Origin: Tepidiforma thermophila
GTDB lineage: Bacteria; Chloroflexota; Dehalococcoidia; Tepidiformales; Tepidiformaceae
Direction: 5' to 3'
Assembly (NCBI RefSeq): GCF_002563855.1
Contig: NZ_PDJQ01000001.1
Span: 1,860,001 to 1,924,000 of the forward strand
Length of the DNA stretch: 64,000 nt
Part shown: positions 1 to 8,823 of the stretch, one piece after another
Layout of the letters: each line of letters starts with the position of its first letter
Position numbering within the stretch: the stretch's first letter is position 1
Notes under the pieces: generated by a model
Told to the model about the DNA's origin: nothing
Seen by the model: only the letters and a program-made list of their open reading frames with translations
The model's database searches: none
Made by a program: the position numbers and the translations under genes

Positions 1-230
1 ACGCCGCCGATACCCAGCCGGGCGAGGTCGCGGGCTTCATCTGCCAGCGCGTCCAGCCCGAGCCGGTCCTGCCCTGGCATCGAGGGAATGGGCTGGCGAC
101 CGGAGAGTCCGGCCTCGACGAAGAGCGGGTAGATGAGGTGCGACGGGGTGAGCTCGTTCTCGCGGACGAGCCGGCGCATCGCTTCCGTCGAGCGGAGCCG
201 GCGATGACGGGCGAAGGTCCCGAGTTGCAT
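1..230 (-). CDS. hemB: Delta-aminolevulinic acid dehydratase (porphobilinogen synthase), N-terminal part
   Basis: HemB condenses two 5-aminolevulinate molecules to porphobilinogen in heme/siroheme synthesis. Only about 76 N-terminal residues are inside the window; the gene runs off the left edge. The visible part has the family's opening pattern: RHRRLRSTEAMRRLVREN, then LIYPLFVE, then the SMPGQDR segment and a LARLGIGG stretch. I chose the ATG at 230 because a TAGACT hexamer lies 8 nt before it with no Shine-Dalgarno sequence, the leaderless arrangement seen elsewhere here. An in-frame ATG at 248 would add six residues. Siroheme for the adjacent sulfite reductase also depends on this pathway. 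Catalytic lysines lie outside the window. Confidence 0.85.
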   Translation of the reverse strand, partial: MQLGTFARHRRLRSTEAMRRLVRENELTPSHLIYPLFVEAGLSGRQPIPSMPGQDRLGLDALADEARDLARLGIGG

Positions 231-307
231 CGGTTGCCAGTCTAGCATCGGTGAACCCCCGGAGGGCGAGATGAGCGAGGGGCGGTATCCTGTGGAGCCA
301 GGGAACG

Positions 308-994
308 ATGGAACGACGGTTGCCGCCGCAGTATGAAGGCTGGCAGGCGCACGAGGGGCGCATGCGCCGGATGACCACGCCAGAGCTGGTCGCCGAGGTG
401 CAGGACGGCTCGCCCGAGCGGCGGCTGGCTGCGCTGTCGGTCATTAACCTTGCAGATGTTGACCCCTCGGTTGTCCGCGACTGGATTCGAACCCTTCCAG
501 ATGCCGAAGCGAACGAACTCGCGGGGGCAATCCCCGTGCTCTCCCCTGATGGCACCTGCAACGATGATGCGCGCTGGGCTGCGCTCGCACGTGAGGGATA
601 CGATGCCCGGCGGCTGCCGACCTTCCTCGTCGTCCTCATGGCCTCGCTCGAGGCGATGGAGTCCCGGGGCTGTCCCGGCGCAGCCTTCGAGTGGGAGCAA
701 ACCGCCGACTGGCTCGGCGACATCTTCGACCGGCTTGCGGCAGCTGGCGATGAAGACGCTCTGGACGACATTTCGCTCTTCGTCTTCGAGAACTACCTCG
801 ACCGGGACGCCATGTTCGAAGCGTTCTGCGGCGTCATCGTCCGGCACGAATGGTTTGCGCAGGAAGTGAGTGCAAACCCCTCAGTCTACCTGGCGAGACT
901 CCCGGAAGAACGCCAGCGCCGCGCCCTCCTCGAAGCAGCCCAGGCTGGCGGGCTCCCGTTCGAGGTTGCCTGGTTTAACCTGCGCGGGAGCTGA
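308..994 (+). CDS. Hypothetical protein, 228 aa
   Basis: I do not recognise this family. The predicted protein is acidic, mostly helical and soluble, with no signal peptide or membrane segment and few cysteines. A short AGGGAA stretch 3-8 nt before the ATG can serve as ribosome binding site, and TATCCT at 286-291 is a possible -10 box. It is divergent from hemB and convergent with the sulfite reductase gene, 17 bp away. Codon use looks like its neighbours (GC-rich third positions), which supports it being real. Function unknown. Confidence 0.6.
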   Translation: MERRLPPQYEGWQAHEGRMRRMTTPELVAEVQDGSPERRLAALSVINLADVDPSVVRDWIRTLPDAEANELAGAIPVLSPDGTCNDDARWAALAREGYDARRLPTFLVVLMASLEAMESRGCPGAAFEWEQTADWLGDIFDRLAAAGDEDALDDISLFVFENYLDRDAMFEAFCGVIVRHEWFAQEVSANPSVYLARLPEERQRRALLEAAQAGGLPFEVAWFNLRGS

Positions 995-1011
995 CCGCAC
1001 CGGAGCCGACG

Positions 1012-2787
1012 TCAGACGGCGCATTCTCCTTCCCCGCGCTGCAGGCGGTAGAGTTCGAGCCGGTTCCAGTCGATGAACATCCCGCGGTTGTCTTCCGTGA
1101 ACTCGCCCGGGATGCAGAGGTCCGCGATTGCACGTTCGAACGGCTCCGGCCCGACGCGGTCGAAGAACGCATTGAACGTCTCTCCCGGCTGGCGCTCGGC
1201 TTCGTAGAGGCGGATGAACCGTTCGACGGCATCGGGCCCCCGCTTCGCGGGCAGCCGCACTTTCAGCTGCTGCGCCAGCCGCAGCTCGCCGTTGTCGTAG
1301 TTGCCGCCGATGAAGACATGGTAGGCCGGGAGCTGGTGCTCCCCGACCTTCATGGCCGCGCCGTGAAACCCGATAGTGGCGATGTGGTGCTGCCCGCAGC
1401 TGTTCGGGCAGCCGCTCATCTTGATGTGAATCTGTTTGGTGAGCGGGTCGGTAATCTTCATCGCCTCGACGCGCTCCTGGATCGCCTGGTTCAGCCCCAT
1501 CGACGACGTGATGCCCAGCTTGCAGCTGTCGGTCCCCGGGCAGCTCACGACGTCGGTAATCGTCTGGGCCCCGACATCTGCCAGCCCGAGCTCCTTCAGC
1601 CGGGAGTACACCTCGTAGAGGCTTTCATCCCGGACCCAGCGGAGCACGATGTTCTGCCCGATGGTCGTCCGGGCGTAGCCTCCGGTGTACTCCCGCATGA
1701 TGGCTGCGAGGCCGCGGAACTGCTCTGGCCGCAGGTCGCCGCGATGCACTTTGACTTCGACCGCGCTGAACCCCTGCTGCTTCTGTGGCCGAACGTTGGC
1801 GGCAACGAACGCGGTGAATTCGCGGTGGTCGCCGTTCGGCTGCTGATAGTGCGGGCGCCGGGCGGGTGCGTTCGCCTCCTCGTCGTGGACGAAAAGGAGT
1901 GGGTCGGGACGGAAGTCCCGCCCGACGGTCCAGTCGCCCTCGAGCTCCTCCTCGACCATCCGGCGGAACTCGTCGATGCCAACCCGGTCGACAAGGAACT
2001 TGATACGCGCCTTGGCGCGGTTTTTCCGGAGCTCATCGGCACGGTTGAAGATGCGGAGGATGGCTTCGGAGACCTTCAGGTACTCGTCGACCGGGACAAA
2101 CTCGTACAGCACCGGCGCCTTGCGTGGCATCGTGCTCAGGCCGCCGCCGACGACCATCGTGAAGCCACGTACGCCATCCCTGACCCGGGGGATGAAGCCG
2201 AGGTCATGAATCCCGGTGATTGCGCGGTCCTCGTCGTTCGCCGTAAACGCGACCTTGAACTTCCTGGGCAGGAGCTGGGTCAGCGGGTTCCGCAGCCAGC
2301 GGCGGGCGAAGGCGGCAGCATACGGGGTCGGGTCGAATGGTTCCCCCTCCTGGATGCCGGCCCACGGGTCGCCAGTCACGTTCCGAACGGTGTTGCCGCA
2401 CGCCTCCCGGGTTGACAGGCCTGCCCGCCCGAGAACGAAGAGCGCCTCGGCGGCCTTGAGCAGCGGAATGTGGTGGAACTGAATGTTCTGCCGGGTGGTG
2501 ATGTGGCCCTTCCGGAGCGGCGCGTACTTCTCCGCTACCTCGGCGAACGCCTCCATTTGCTCGGGTGTAACGCCGCCGAAGGGCAGCTTCACCCGGATCA
2601 TCTGGACGTTGGGCTGGCGCTGCCCGTAGACGCCCTGCTTCAGCCGGAACCCGATGAACTGGGCCTCATCCCACTCGCCCTTGAGGAAGCGCGCTGCCTC
2701 GGTCTTGAAGTCCTCAAGCTCCTGCTCGAGCACAGGCAGCACGCGGCCGGGCTCGTTGGTGTAGACGACGGTCTCGACGTCGGGCAT
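1012..2787 (-). CDS. sir: Ferredoxin-dependent sulfite (or nitrite) reductase, siroheme/[4Fe-4S]
   Basis: This 591-aa protein carries the nitrite/sulfite reductase duplicated fold. The N-terminal ferredoxin-like half has the GVYGQRQ and GHITTRQNIQFH segments. The C-terminal half holds the siroheme/[4Fe-4S] ligands as C416-x5-C422 and C460-x3-C464 (SCPGTDSC and SGCPNSC). The expected reaction is six-electron reduction of sulfite to sulfide with reduced ferredoxin. Nitrite reductases share these motifs, but the gene is divergently paired with cysH-C-D-N, so sulfite is the likely substrate. The length suits the single-chain ferredoxin class rather than CysI. The start ATG at 2787 faces the shared 147-bp control region. 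Confidence 0.9.
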   Translation of the reverse strand: MPDVETVVYTNEPGRVLPVLEQELEDFKTEAARFLKGEWDEAQFIGFRLKQGVYGQRQPNVQMIRVKLPFGGVTPEQMEAFAEVAEKYAPLRKGHITTRQNIQFHHIPLLKAAEALFVLGRAGLSTREACGNTVRNVTGDPWAGIQEGEPFDPTPYAAAFARRWLRNPLTQLLPRKFKVAFTANDEDRAITGIHDLGFIPRVRDGVRGFTMVVGGGLSTMPRKAPVLYEFVPVDEYLKVSEAILRIFNRADELRKNRAKARIKFLVDRVGIDEFRRMVEEELEGDWTVGRDFRPDPLLFVHDEEANAPARRPHYQQPNGDHREFTAFVAANVRPQKQQGFSAVEVKVHRGDLRPEQFRGLAAIMREYTGGYARTTIGQNIVLRWVRDESLYEVYSRLKELGLADVGAQTITDVVSCPGTDSCKLGITSSMGLNQAIQERVEAMKITDPLTKQIHIKMSGCPNSCGQHHIATIGFHGAAMKVGEHQLPAYHVFIGGNYDNGELRLAQQLKVRLPAKRGPDAVERFIRLYEAERQPGETFNAFFDRVGPEPFERAIADLCIPGEFTEDNRGMFIDWNRLELYRLQRGEGECAV

Positions 2788-2862
2788 GGCGTTGACCTTT
2801 CCCGGGGTGGTCTCCCGGCGACGGCGCCGGGGGCCTTCCGAATAGAAAGCTGACTGAATCTA

Positions 2863-2908
2863 TCAACTTACCCTGTTGACCGCAAGCATCCCTGTCCATA
2901 AAGTTGAC
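2863..2908. promoter_or_regulatory. Candidate operator and cysH promoter between sir and cysH
   Basis: TTGACC (2876-2881) and TAAAGT (2899-2904) are separated by 17 bp and form a plausible -35/-10 pair reading towards cysH. The same stretch holds repeated half-sites. TCAAC (2863-2867) and GTTGA (2875-2879) form an inverted repeat with a 7-bp spacer. TCAACTT (2863-2869) is mirrored by AAGTTGA (2901-2907), and GTTGAC occurs twice (2875, 2903). Position in the divergent sir/cysH gap suggests a sulfur-responsive regulator. The regulator is not encoded in the window. Confidence 0.45.
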
Positions 2909-2934
2909 GAAGTTACTCGCCTAAGGGAGCTGCC

Positions 2935-3630
2935 ATGCCTTCTCCGGTCCCGAGCGATGCCGAGATTGAGACCCTCAACGAACGGTTTGAGTCGGCCCAG
3001 CCTCAGGCCATCGTGGAGTGGGCGGTCACGACCTTTGGTGATGGACTGTCGGTCGGCGCGAGCTTCGGCGGGGCCAGCGGGATGGCGATCCTGCACATGG
3101 TTTCGCGCCTCAAGCCCGATGTGCACGTCTTCGTGCTCGATACGGATTACCTCTTCGAGGAGACCTACGAGACGATGCGCCGCGCGGTGCCGGCCCTCGG
3201 GCTCACCAACGTGCAGGTTTATAAGTCGAAACTGACGCACGAAGAGCAGGCCCGGCAGTACGGCGCGGCCCTCTGGATGCGCGACCCCGACCTCTGCTGC
3301 GAACTGCGCAAGGTCGAACCCAACCGCCGGGCGCTTGAGGGCAGGACGGCCTGGGTCAGCGGACTCCGCCGCGACCAGTCCGAGGGCCGAGCTGCGATCC
3401 CCATCATCTCGTGGGCGGAGAAGTTCGGCGTCGTGAAGATCAACCCCCTGGCCAACTGGTCCGAGAAGCAGACCTGGGCGTACATCCTCGAGCACAAGGT
3501 CCCGTACAACCCGCTCCTCGACCGCGGCTACGCGAGCATCGGCTGTTACAACTGCACCGTGCCCGGCGTCCAGGGACGGGCTGGCCGGTGGCAGGGCTTC
3601 GAGAAAGACGAATGCGGATTGCATACCTGA
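2935..3630 (+). CDS. cysH: Adenylylsulfate (APS) reductase, 4Fe-4S assimilatory type
   Basis: This 231-aa PP-loop protein reduces activated sulfate to sulfite with thioredoxin. It has the P-loop-like SFGGASG segment (residues 43-49), the paired cysteines C121-C122, a C204-x2-C207 pair, and a terminal ECGLH motif with the catalytic C227. The CC plus CxxC set binds a [4Fe-4S] cluster and marks APS reductases; PAPS reductases lack it. So the substrate is probably APS made by CysDN downstream. The ATG at 2935 follows an AAGGGAG ribosome binding site. It is first in the cysHCDN operon, 41 bp before cysC. Confidence 0.93.
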   Translation: MPSPVPSDAEIETLNERFESAQPQAIVEWAVTTFGDGLSVGASFGGASGMAILHMVSRLKPDVHVFVLDTDYLFEETYETMRRAVPALGLTNVQVYKSKLTHEEQARQYGAALWMRDPDLCCELRKVEPNRRALEGRTAWVSGLRRDQSEGRAAIPIISWAEKFGVVKINPLANWSEKQTWAYILEHKVPYNPLLDRGYASIGCYNCTVPGVQGRAGRWQGFEKDECGLHT

Positions 3631-3671
3631 CCTCGCTGCCGCATCGAAACCATCCCTTCACAGGCAAAGGC

Positions 3672-4247
3672 ATGATGATGACCGGTCAAACGCACGGGTT
3701 CGTGCTCTGGTTCACAGGGCTCTCGGGCTCAGGGAAATCGACCCTCACGAACGCGCTGGCCCCGCTGCTCCGCGAGCGCGGCCTCCGGGTTGAGGTGCTT
3801 GACGGTGATGAGGTGCGCACCCACCTCTCGAAGGGCCTCGGCTTCAGCCGCGAAGACCGCGACACCAACATCCTCCGGATCGCCTACGTTGCGAAGCTGC
3901 TCGCCCGGAACGGGGTAGCGGTGATCACCGCGGCAATCTCGCCCTACCGGGCAACGCGCGAAAGGGCTCGCGAACAAATCACCGCCGAGGGCGTGCCCTT
4001 TCTTGAGGTGCACCTCGCCGCGTCTCTCGAGACCTGCGAAGCGCGCGATGTAAAGGGACTGTACGCGGAGGCGCGCGCCGGTCGACGGCCCGGCTTCACC
4101 GGCATCGACGACCCGTACGAACCGCCTGAGGCCCCAGAGCTCCGGCTCGACACCGGCGTCCAGTCGGTTGAGGAGAGCCTCGCTGCGCTCATTCGACTGC
4201 TCGAAGGGCGCGGCCTGCTCCCAGCGGCGTCGGAGGTCGGCGCATGA
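3672..4247 (+). CDS. cysC: Adenylylsulfate kinase
   Basis: APS kinase phosphorylates APS to PAPS. The 191-aa protein has the P-loop GLSGSGKST (about residues 16-24), the DGDEVR substrate segment, the FSREDRDTN region, ISPYRATRE and the [11 protein letters not shown] lid, all standard for CysC. Three ATG codons in a row (3672, 3675, 3678) are possible starts; AAAGG at 3666-3670 best suits the third. The stop overlaps the cysD start (ATGA), so the genes are translationally coupled. Because the neighbouring CysH looks APS-specific, the PAPS made here probably serves sulfotransferases, or regulates APS flux, more than reduction. Confidence 0.93.
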   Translation: MMMTGQTHGFVLWFTGLSGSGKSTLTNALAPLLRERGLRVEVLDGDEVRTHLSKGLGFSREDRDTNILRIAYVAKLLARNGVAVITAAISPYRATRERAREQITAEGVPFLEVHLAASLETCEARDVKGLYAEARAGRRPGFTGIDDPYEPPEAPELRLDTGVQSVEESLAALIRLLEGRGLLPAASEVGA

Positions 4248-5170
4248 CAGCCCAGGTGGTGATACCCGTCGACCACGACCCGGGCCTTGACCAGCTCGAG
4301 GCCGAGGCCATCTTCATCCTGCGCGAAGTGGCCGCCGAATTCGAACGGCCCGCGCTCCTCTTCTCGGGAGGCAAGGATTCGATCGTCCTGCTCCGCCTCG
4401 CCGAGAAGGCCTTCTGGCCGGCCCGCTTCCCATTCACCGTCATGCACGTCGACACCGGCCATAACTTTCCCGAGGTGATCGAGTTCCGCGACCGCCGCAT
4501 CGCGGAGCTGAAGGCGCGGCTGGTCGTGGCTTCAGTCCAGGAGGCGATCGACGAAGGGTGGCTCCAGGAGGAGCGCGGGCCGCGGGCCTCGCGGAACCGG
4601 CTGCAGACCCCCGTGCTCCTCGCCGCGATCGCTCGCCACCAGTTCGACGCTGCGATCGGCGGGGCCCGGCGTGACGAAGAGAAAGCGCGAGCCAAAGAGC
4701 GGGTCTTCTCCTTCCGCGATGAGTTCGGGCAATGGGACCCAAGGAACCAGCGCCCCGAACTCTGGAACCTCTACAACGGCCTCCACCTTCGCGGCGAGCA
4801 CATGCGCGTGTTTCCGCTGTCGAACTGGACCGAGCTTGACGTTTGGCGCTACATCGCCCGGGAGGGGCTCGAGATTCCGTCCATCTACTTCGCCCATGAG
4901 CGGGAGGTGTTCCAGCGCGACGGCATGCTGATGGCGGTCAACCCCTACCTCCCGATGCTGCCGCACGAGCGCCCGTTTGTGGAAACGGTGCGGTACCGGA
5001 CGGTCGGAGACATGACCTGCACCGCCGCGATCCGGTCTACGGCCCGGACCGTCCAGGAGATCATCGCCGAGGTTGCCACTGCCCGGGTGACCGAGCGCGG
5101 AGCCAGCCGCGCCGACGACCAGTTCTCGGATGCGGCGATGGAAGACCGGAAGCGGGAGGGGTACTTTTAA
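4244..5170 (+). CDS. cysD: Sulfate adenylyltransferase subunit 2
   Basis: CysD is the ATP-sulfurylase catalytic subunit. It joins sulfate and ATP to APS, driven by GTP hydrolysis in CysN. The 308-aa length is normal. The PP-loop SGGKDS (about residues 45-50) is present, followed by the [16 protein letters not shown] segment, the [13 protein letters not shown] loop and the [14 protein letters not shown] region typical of this subunit. The start overlaps the cysC stop by 4 nt, and the TAA stop overlaps the cysN ATG by one base. Coupling with both neighbours supports equal production of D and N subunits. Confidence 0.95.
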   Translation: MTAQVVIPVDHDPGLDQLEAEAIFILREVAAEFERPALLFSGGKDSIVLLRLAEKAFWPARFPFTVMHVDTGHNFPEVIEFRDRRIAELKARLVVASVQEAIDEGWLQEERGPRASRNRLQTPVLLAAIARHQFDAAIGGARRDEEKARAKERVFSFRDEFGQWDPRNQRPELWNLYNGLHLRGEHMRVFPLSNWTELDVWRYIAREGLEIPSIYFAHEREVFQRDGMLMAVNPYLPMLPHERPFVETVRYRTVGDMTCTAAIRSTARTVQEIIAEVATARVTERGASRADDQFSDAAMEDRKREGYF

Positions 5171-6447
5171 TGGACCTGCTCCGGTTCGTGACCGCCGGCT
5201 CCGTCGATGACGGCAAGAGCACGCTTATTGGACGGCTTCTCTACGACACGCGCCAGGTGTTCGAAGACACTCTCGCGAGCATCGAACGGGCCAGCCAGGC
5301 GCAGGGCCTCGACGACCTGAACCTCGCCCTCCTCACCGATGGACTGCGCGCCGAGCGCGAGCAGGGGATCACCATTGACGTTGCGTACCGGTACTTCGCC
5401 ACGCCCCGCCGGAAGTTCATCATCGCGGATTCCCCCGGCCACGTGCAGTACACGCGAAACATGGTGACCGGCGCGTCAACTGCCCAGCTCGCGCTCATCC
5501 TCGTCGACGCGCGCAAAGGAGTCGTCGAGCAAACCCGCCGGCACTCTGCGCTGGCTGCGCTGCTCGGCATCCACCACGTCGTCCTGTGCGTCAACAAGAT
5601 GGACCTCGTCGACTGGTCGGAAGCCCGCTTCCGCGAGGTGGAGGCCCAGTACCGCGGCGTCGCGGCTCAGCTTGGCATCGAGAGCGTGACGGTTATTCCG
5701 CTTGCCGCTCTCGAAGGGGCGAATCTGGTCCACCGCTCCCCAGCGCTCGATTGGTACGAAGGACCCACGCTGCTGGAGTTTCTGGAAACTGTCGAGGTGC
5801 CCAACCGGGGGCTCGACGCACCCCTCCGCTTCCCGGTGCAGTACGTCATCCGGCCGCAGTCGCGCGAGTTCCCCGACTACCGCGGGTACGCCGGGACTGT
5901 CGCCGCCGGCAGAGTCCGCGTCGGAGAGGCCGTACGGGTGCTGCCCCTCGGTGCGACCACCCGGGTGGCCGCCATTGACCGGTTCGACGAGGAGCTGCGC
6001 GAAGCCCGCGCCGGGGACGCTGTCGTAATCCGGCTCGAAGACGAGCTCGACGCAGGCCGCGGCGCGATGTTCGTTGCAGCGAGTGACCAGGTCCTGCCGG
6101 CGACGCAGATCGAAGCTGACGTGTGCTGGATGACCGATCTCTCGGCGCTCGAGCCCGGCCGGCAGGTGCTCATCAAGCACACCACGCGCCGCACGCGGGC
6201 CGTCGTTGCGGCGCTCATCGATAGGCTCGATGTCGAGGCGCTGGCGCGGGTTCCCGAACCATCTGCCCTCGGGCTGAACGATATCGGCCGCGTTCGGCTC
6301 CGGCTCATGGAGCCGATCGTTGCCGACGAGTACGCCACAAGTCGCGAGACCGGGGCGTTCATCATCATCGACCCGGCGACTCGGCATACGACCGGCGCAG
6401 GTATGGTCCGCGCGGTTCACGCTCCCGTGCCGGCTGGCGCCCCATGA
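5170..6447 (+). CDS. cysN: Sulfate adenylyltransferase subunit 1 (GTPase)
   Basis: CysN is the translation-factor-like GTPase that powers APS synthesis by CysD. Residues 9-17 (AGSVDDGKS) form the G1 P-loop. The ADSPGHVQYTRNM segment carries G3, and CVNKMDLVDW carries G4 (NKMD). Beta-barrel domains follow, and the chain ends at 425 aa. There is no C-terminal APS kinase fusion, consistent with the separate cysC upstream. The ATG shares a base with the cysD stop codon, and the stop overlaps the start of the following membrane gene (ATGA). That places the transporter-like gene in the same operon. Confidence 0.95.
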   Translation: MDLLRFVTAGSVDDGKSTLIGRLLYDTRQVFEDTLASIERASQAQGLDDLNLALLTDGLRAEREQGITIDVAYRYFATPRRKFIIADSPGHVQYTRNMVTGASTAQLALILVDARKGVVEQTRRHSALAALLGIHHVVLCVNKMDLVDWSEARFREVEAQYRGVAAQLGIESVTVIPLAALEGANLVHRSPALDWYEGPTLLEFLETVEVPNRGLDAPLRFPVQYVIRPQSREFPDYRGYAGTVAAGRVRVGEAVRVLPLGATTRVAAIDRFDEELREARAGDAVVIRLEDELDAGRGAMFVAASDQVLPATQIEADVCWMTDLSALEPGRQVLIKHTTRRTRAVVAALIDRLDVEALARVPEPSALGLNDIGRVRLRLMEPIVADEYATSRETGAFIIIDPATRHTTGAGMVRAVHAPVPAGAP

Positions 6448-7574
6448 ATGGTGCCCCGGGGCGCAAAGCGCTGGAGCGGCCTGCCGTCGAGCTCGAGGCG
6501 GTGCCCGGCCGGGGGAGCCGACGCGCTGCCGCACAGGTGGCCGTCCCGGCGACCAGGGCAGCGGCGGCCTCCGCGGGCATCCTGCTATTCATTTTCGGGC
6601 TTCAGGTGCTGAAAACCGGCGCCAGGGCGCTCGTTCCCATTCTCGACGGGCTCAGTGTTTCAGGGCCGGCTAACGCGGTCGGTTTCGGGTGGCTCCTCGC
6701 GTACGCGGCCATGAGCGGGTCGCCAGTCGCAGCGATTGGCGTGACGCTGCTCGCAGGCGGTGTCCTCACCCCTGCGGAGTCGTTCGGCGTCATTGGCGGG
6801 TCGCGTCTCGGGGCCTCCTTCATCGTGCTGGCCGTTGGGTTCGTGCTCTACCTCGCCCGGCGCCGCAACCCCGACAGTCTCGCCATCGGCGTTATCGCGC
6901 TGCTCACGACGTTCACGACGCAAGGGCCCGCCATCCTGCTGGGCCTTGTCTCGCTCCATTACGGCTGGCTCGACCGGTTCCAGTTCACGCCGCCACCGGG
7001 CATGCTCGACTGGGTCGATGCGCTGTACGGTGACCCGGTTCGCTGGCTCGACCGGCAGCTTCCGGCCGGCGGAATGTTCGGCCTCGGCGTGCTCGTGCTC
7101 CTCGGAAGTTTCGCTGTCTTCGACCGGGCGCTTCCGCAGCTCGAGGCCGGGTCGAGCAGCTTCGACCGCCTGCTCCACCGCATGCGCTCGCGCTGGTACA
7201 TGTTCCTGATCGGCGGCGCGGTCACGTCCATGACCATGAGCGTGTCGATCTCTCTGACGCTGCTCGTGCCGCTCAGCCTGAAGGGCTACCTCAAGCGAGA
7301 GCAGGTCCTTCCATACGTGATGGGCGCCAATATCACGACCTTCATCGACACGCTGGCGGGCGCCCTCATCCTGGGCGGGGCAGCGGCCTTCACGGTGGTG
7401 CTCACCGAGATGGTGTCGGTGGCTGCGGTGTCGCTGGTCATCCTCACGCTGGGCTACGGGCCGTACTCACGGGCGGTCCTCAGGCTGGCGCACCACGTCA
7501 CGCGGAGCGAGCGGCACCTTGGGCTGTTCCTGGCCACCATTGTCGCGGTTCCGCTCTTCCTGCTCTTCCTGTGA
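6444..7574 (+). CDS. Na/Pi-cotransporter-family-like membrane protein, candidate sulfate carrier
   Basis: The 376-aa protein is polytopic, with roughly eight to ten hydrophobic segments after a soluble N-terminal tail of about 45 residues. Two inverted-looking halves contain family-type signatures. One is the segment around the MSGSPVAAIGVTLL stretch; the other is PYVMGANITTFIDTLAGAL, which resembles the GANIGTT motif of Na/phosphate cotransporters. No PhoU domain is attached. The start overlaps the cysN stop (ATGA), so it is cotranslated with sulfate activation genes, and no other sulfate importer lies nearby. Sulfate or sulfite transport is therefore a reasonable inference; the family also moves phosphate. 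It ends 7 bp from the convergent CoA-transferase. Confidence 0.65.
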   Translation: MNGAPGRKALERPAVELEAVPGRGSRRAAAQVAVPATRAAAASAGILLFIFGLQVLKTGARALVPILDGLSVSGPANAVGFGWLLAYAAMSGSPVAAIGVTLLAGGVLTPAESFGVIGGSRLGASFIVLAVGFVLYLARRRNPDSLAIGVIALLTTFTTQGPAILLGLVSLHYGWLDRFQFTPPPGMLDWVDALYGDPVRWLDRQLPAGGMFGLGVLVLLGSFAVFDRALPQLEAGSSSFDRLLHRMRSRWYMFLIGGAVTSMTMSVSISLTLLVPLSLKGYLKREQVLPYVMGANITTFIDTLAGALILGGAAAFTVVLTEMVSVAAVSLVILTLGYGPYSRAVLRLAHHVTRSERHLGLFLATIVAVPLFLLFL

Positions 7575-7581
7575 CCCTGGC

Positions 7582-8823
7582 CTACCGGTGGAGCGACTCA
7601 TCGGGGACATCTGCCGCGACCCCCGCCCGGTACAGCTCTGCGATGCGGGCATCATCGAGCCCAAGGAGCTCACGGAACACGTAGTCGTTGTGCTCGGCAA
7701 ACCCGGGGGCCGGCAGCCGGATGTGGCCGGGCGTCCGCGAAAGGACCCACGGCGGCGCCTCCATCTCCCAGGTGCCGGCGTCGGGGTGAGTGTGCGCCAC
7801 CCACGCACCTGTGGCGCGGAGGTGGGGGTCGGCGACGAGCTCCGGCGTGGTGAGCACGGCCCCGGCCGGCACTCCGGCCCGCTGGAGGAGGTGCATCGCC
7901 TCGTGGTGGCCGCGCTGGCGCGTCCAGGCTTCGATCTCCGGGTCGAGCGCGTGCTCATGCTGTTTCCGGGCGGTGGCGGTCGCAAAGCGCGGGTCTTCGG
8001 CGAGGTCGGGCCGGCGCATCACCTGGCAGAGCGCCCGGAACTGCTCGTCGGATTCACAGGCGATGGCGACCCAGCGGTCTTCGCCGGCGCAGCGGTAGAC
8101 GTTGTGGGGCGCATGGTGCGGATGCCGGTTGCCCATCGGACGCGGAAGCTCCCCGGTAAGGGAGTAGCCGACGAGATGCTCGCCGACGAACATCGTGAGG
8201 TTCTCCCGCTGCGCCAGCTCGACGTAACAGCCGGCCCCGGTCAGCCGCCGCTTGCGCAGCGCCATGGCGACGGCACCGACGAGCGCGGTCGCGGCCATGG
8301 GGTCGCCGTAGCTGAACCCCGTCTTCATTGGCTCGCCGTCCTCGTACCCGGAGATCGAAACGAGCCCGGCCAGCTGCTCGACGTTGGAGCCGTAGGCGAC
8401 GTAGTCCTTTTCCGGCCCCGTTTTGCCGTGTCCCGGCATTGAGACATAAATGATGTCCGGGTTCACGGCGCGGACTACCTCGTAGCTCAGCCCGAGGTTG
8501 TCCATCACGTCGGAGCGGTAGTTCTCGACGAGTACGTCGGACTTCGCGCAGAGTGCGAGCACGGTTTCGCGCCCGAGCGGATGGGCGAGGTCGAGGGAGA
8601 TGGCGTACTTGTTCCGGTTGTTGTGGTTGAAATAGGCCGATCGGTTGTACCAGCGGGGGACGTCCCGCGGGATAAGCCCGAGCGCGCGGAGCAGGTCCCA
8701 CTGGCGCGGGCTCTCGACCTTGATAACCTCGGCGCCATAGTCGCCAAGCAGCCGGGTGCCCATCGGCCCGGCCCAGACCATCGTCAGGTCGACCACCCGG
8801 ATTCCCGCGAGGGGCCGCGTCAC
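7582..8823 (-). CDS. Family III CoA-transferase (CaiB/BaiF type)
   Basis: Family III CoA-transferases move CoA between carboxylic acids through an aspartyl thioester. This 413-aa copy opens with the usual LAGIRVVDLT...GPMGTRLLGDYGAEVIKVE block. It has the NHNNRNKYAISLDL and LVENYRSDVM segments and keeps the catalytic-position Asp (D174 in SYGDPMAA). Substrate is unknown. The start overlaps the stop of the upstream 158-aa gene by 4 nt, so it is the last member of a three-gene coupled unit with another CoA-transferase. It is convergent with the sulfate operon. Confidence 0.9.
   Translation of the reverse strand: MTRPLAGIRVVDLTMVWAGPMGTRLLGDYGAEVIKVESPRQWDLLRALGLIPRDVPRWYNRSAYFNHNNRNKYAISLDLAHPLGRETVLALCAKSDVLVENYRSDVMDNLGLSYEVVRAVNPDIIYVSMPGHGKTGPEKDYVAYGSNVEQLAGLVSISGYEDGEPMKTGFSYGDPMAATALVGAVAMALRKRRLTGAGCYVELAQRENLTMFVGEHLVGYSLTGELPRPMGNRHPHHAPHNVYRCAGEDRWVAIACESDEQFRALCQVMRRPDLAEDPRFATATARKQHEHALDPEIEAWTRQRGHHEAMHLLQRAGVPAGAVLTTPELVADPHLRATGAWVAHTHPDAGTWEMEAPPWVLSRTPGHIRLPAPGFAEHNDYVFRELLGLDDARIAELYRAGVAADVPDESLHR

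Noticed and set aside
482-492. GGATTCGAACC, the complement of a tRNA T-arm
   Set aside because: It lies inside the 308-994 gene, encodes DWIRTLP, and no 5-bp T-stem with 7-nt loop, acceptor stem or CCA fits around it.
1012-2787. Nitrite reductase as the main call
   Set aside because: The siroheme/[4Fe-4S] motifs fit both, but the divergent cys operon favours sulfite; nitrite remains a minor alternative.
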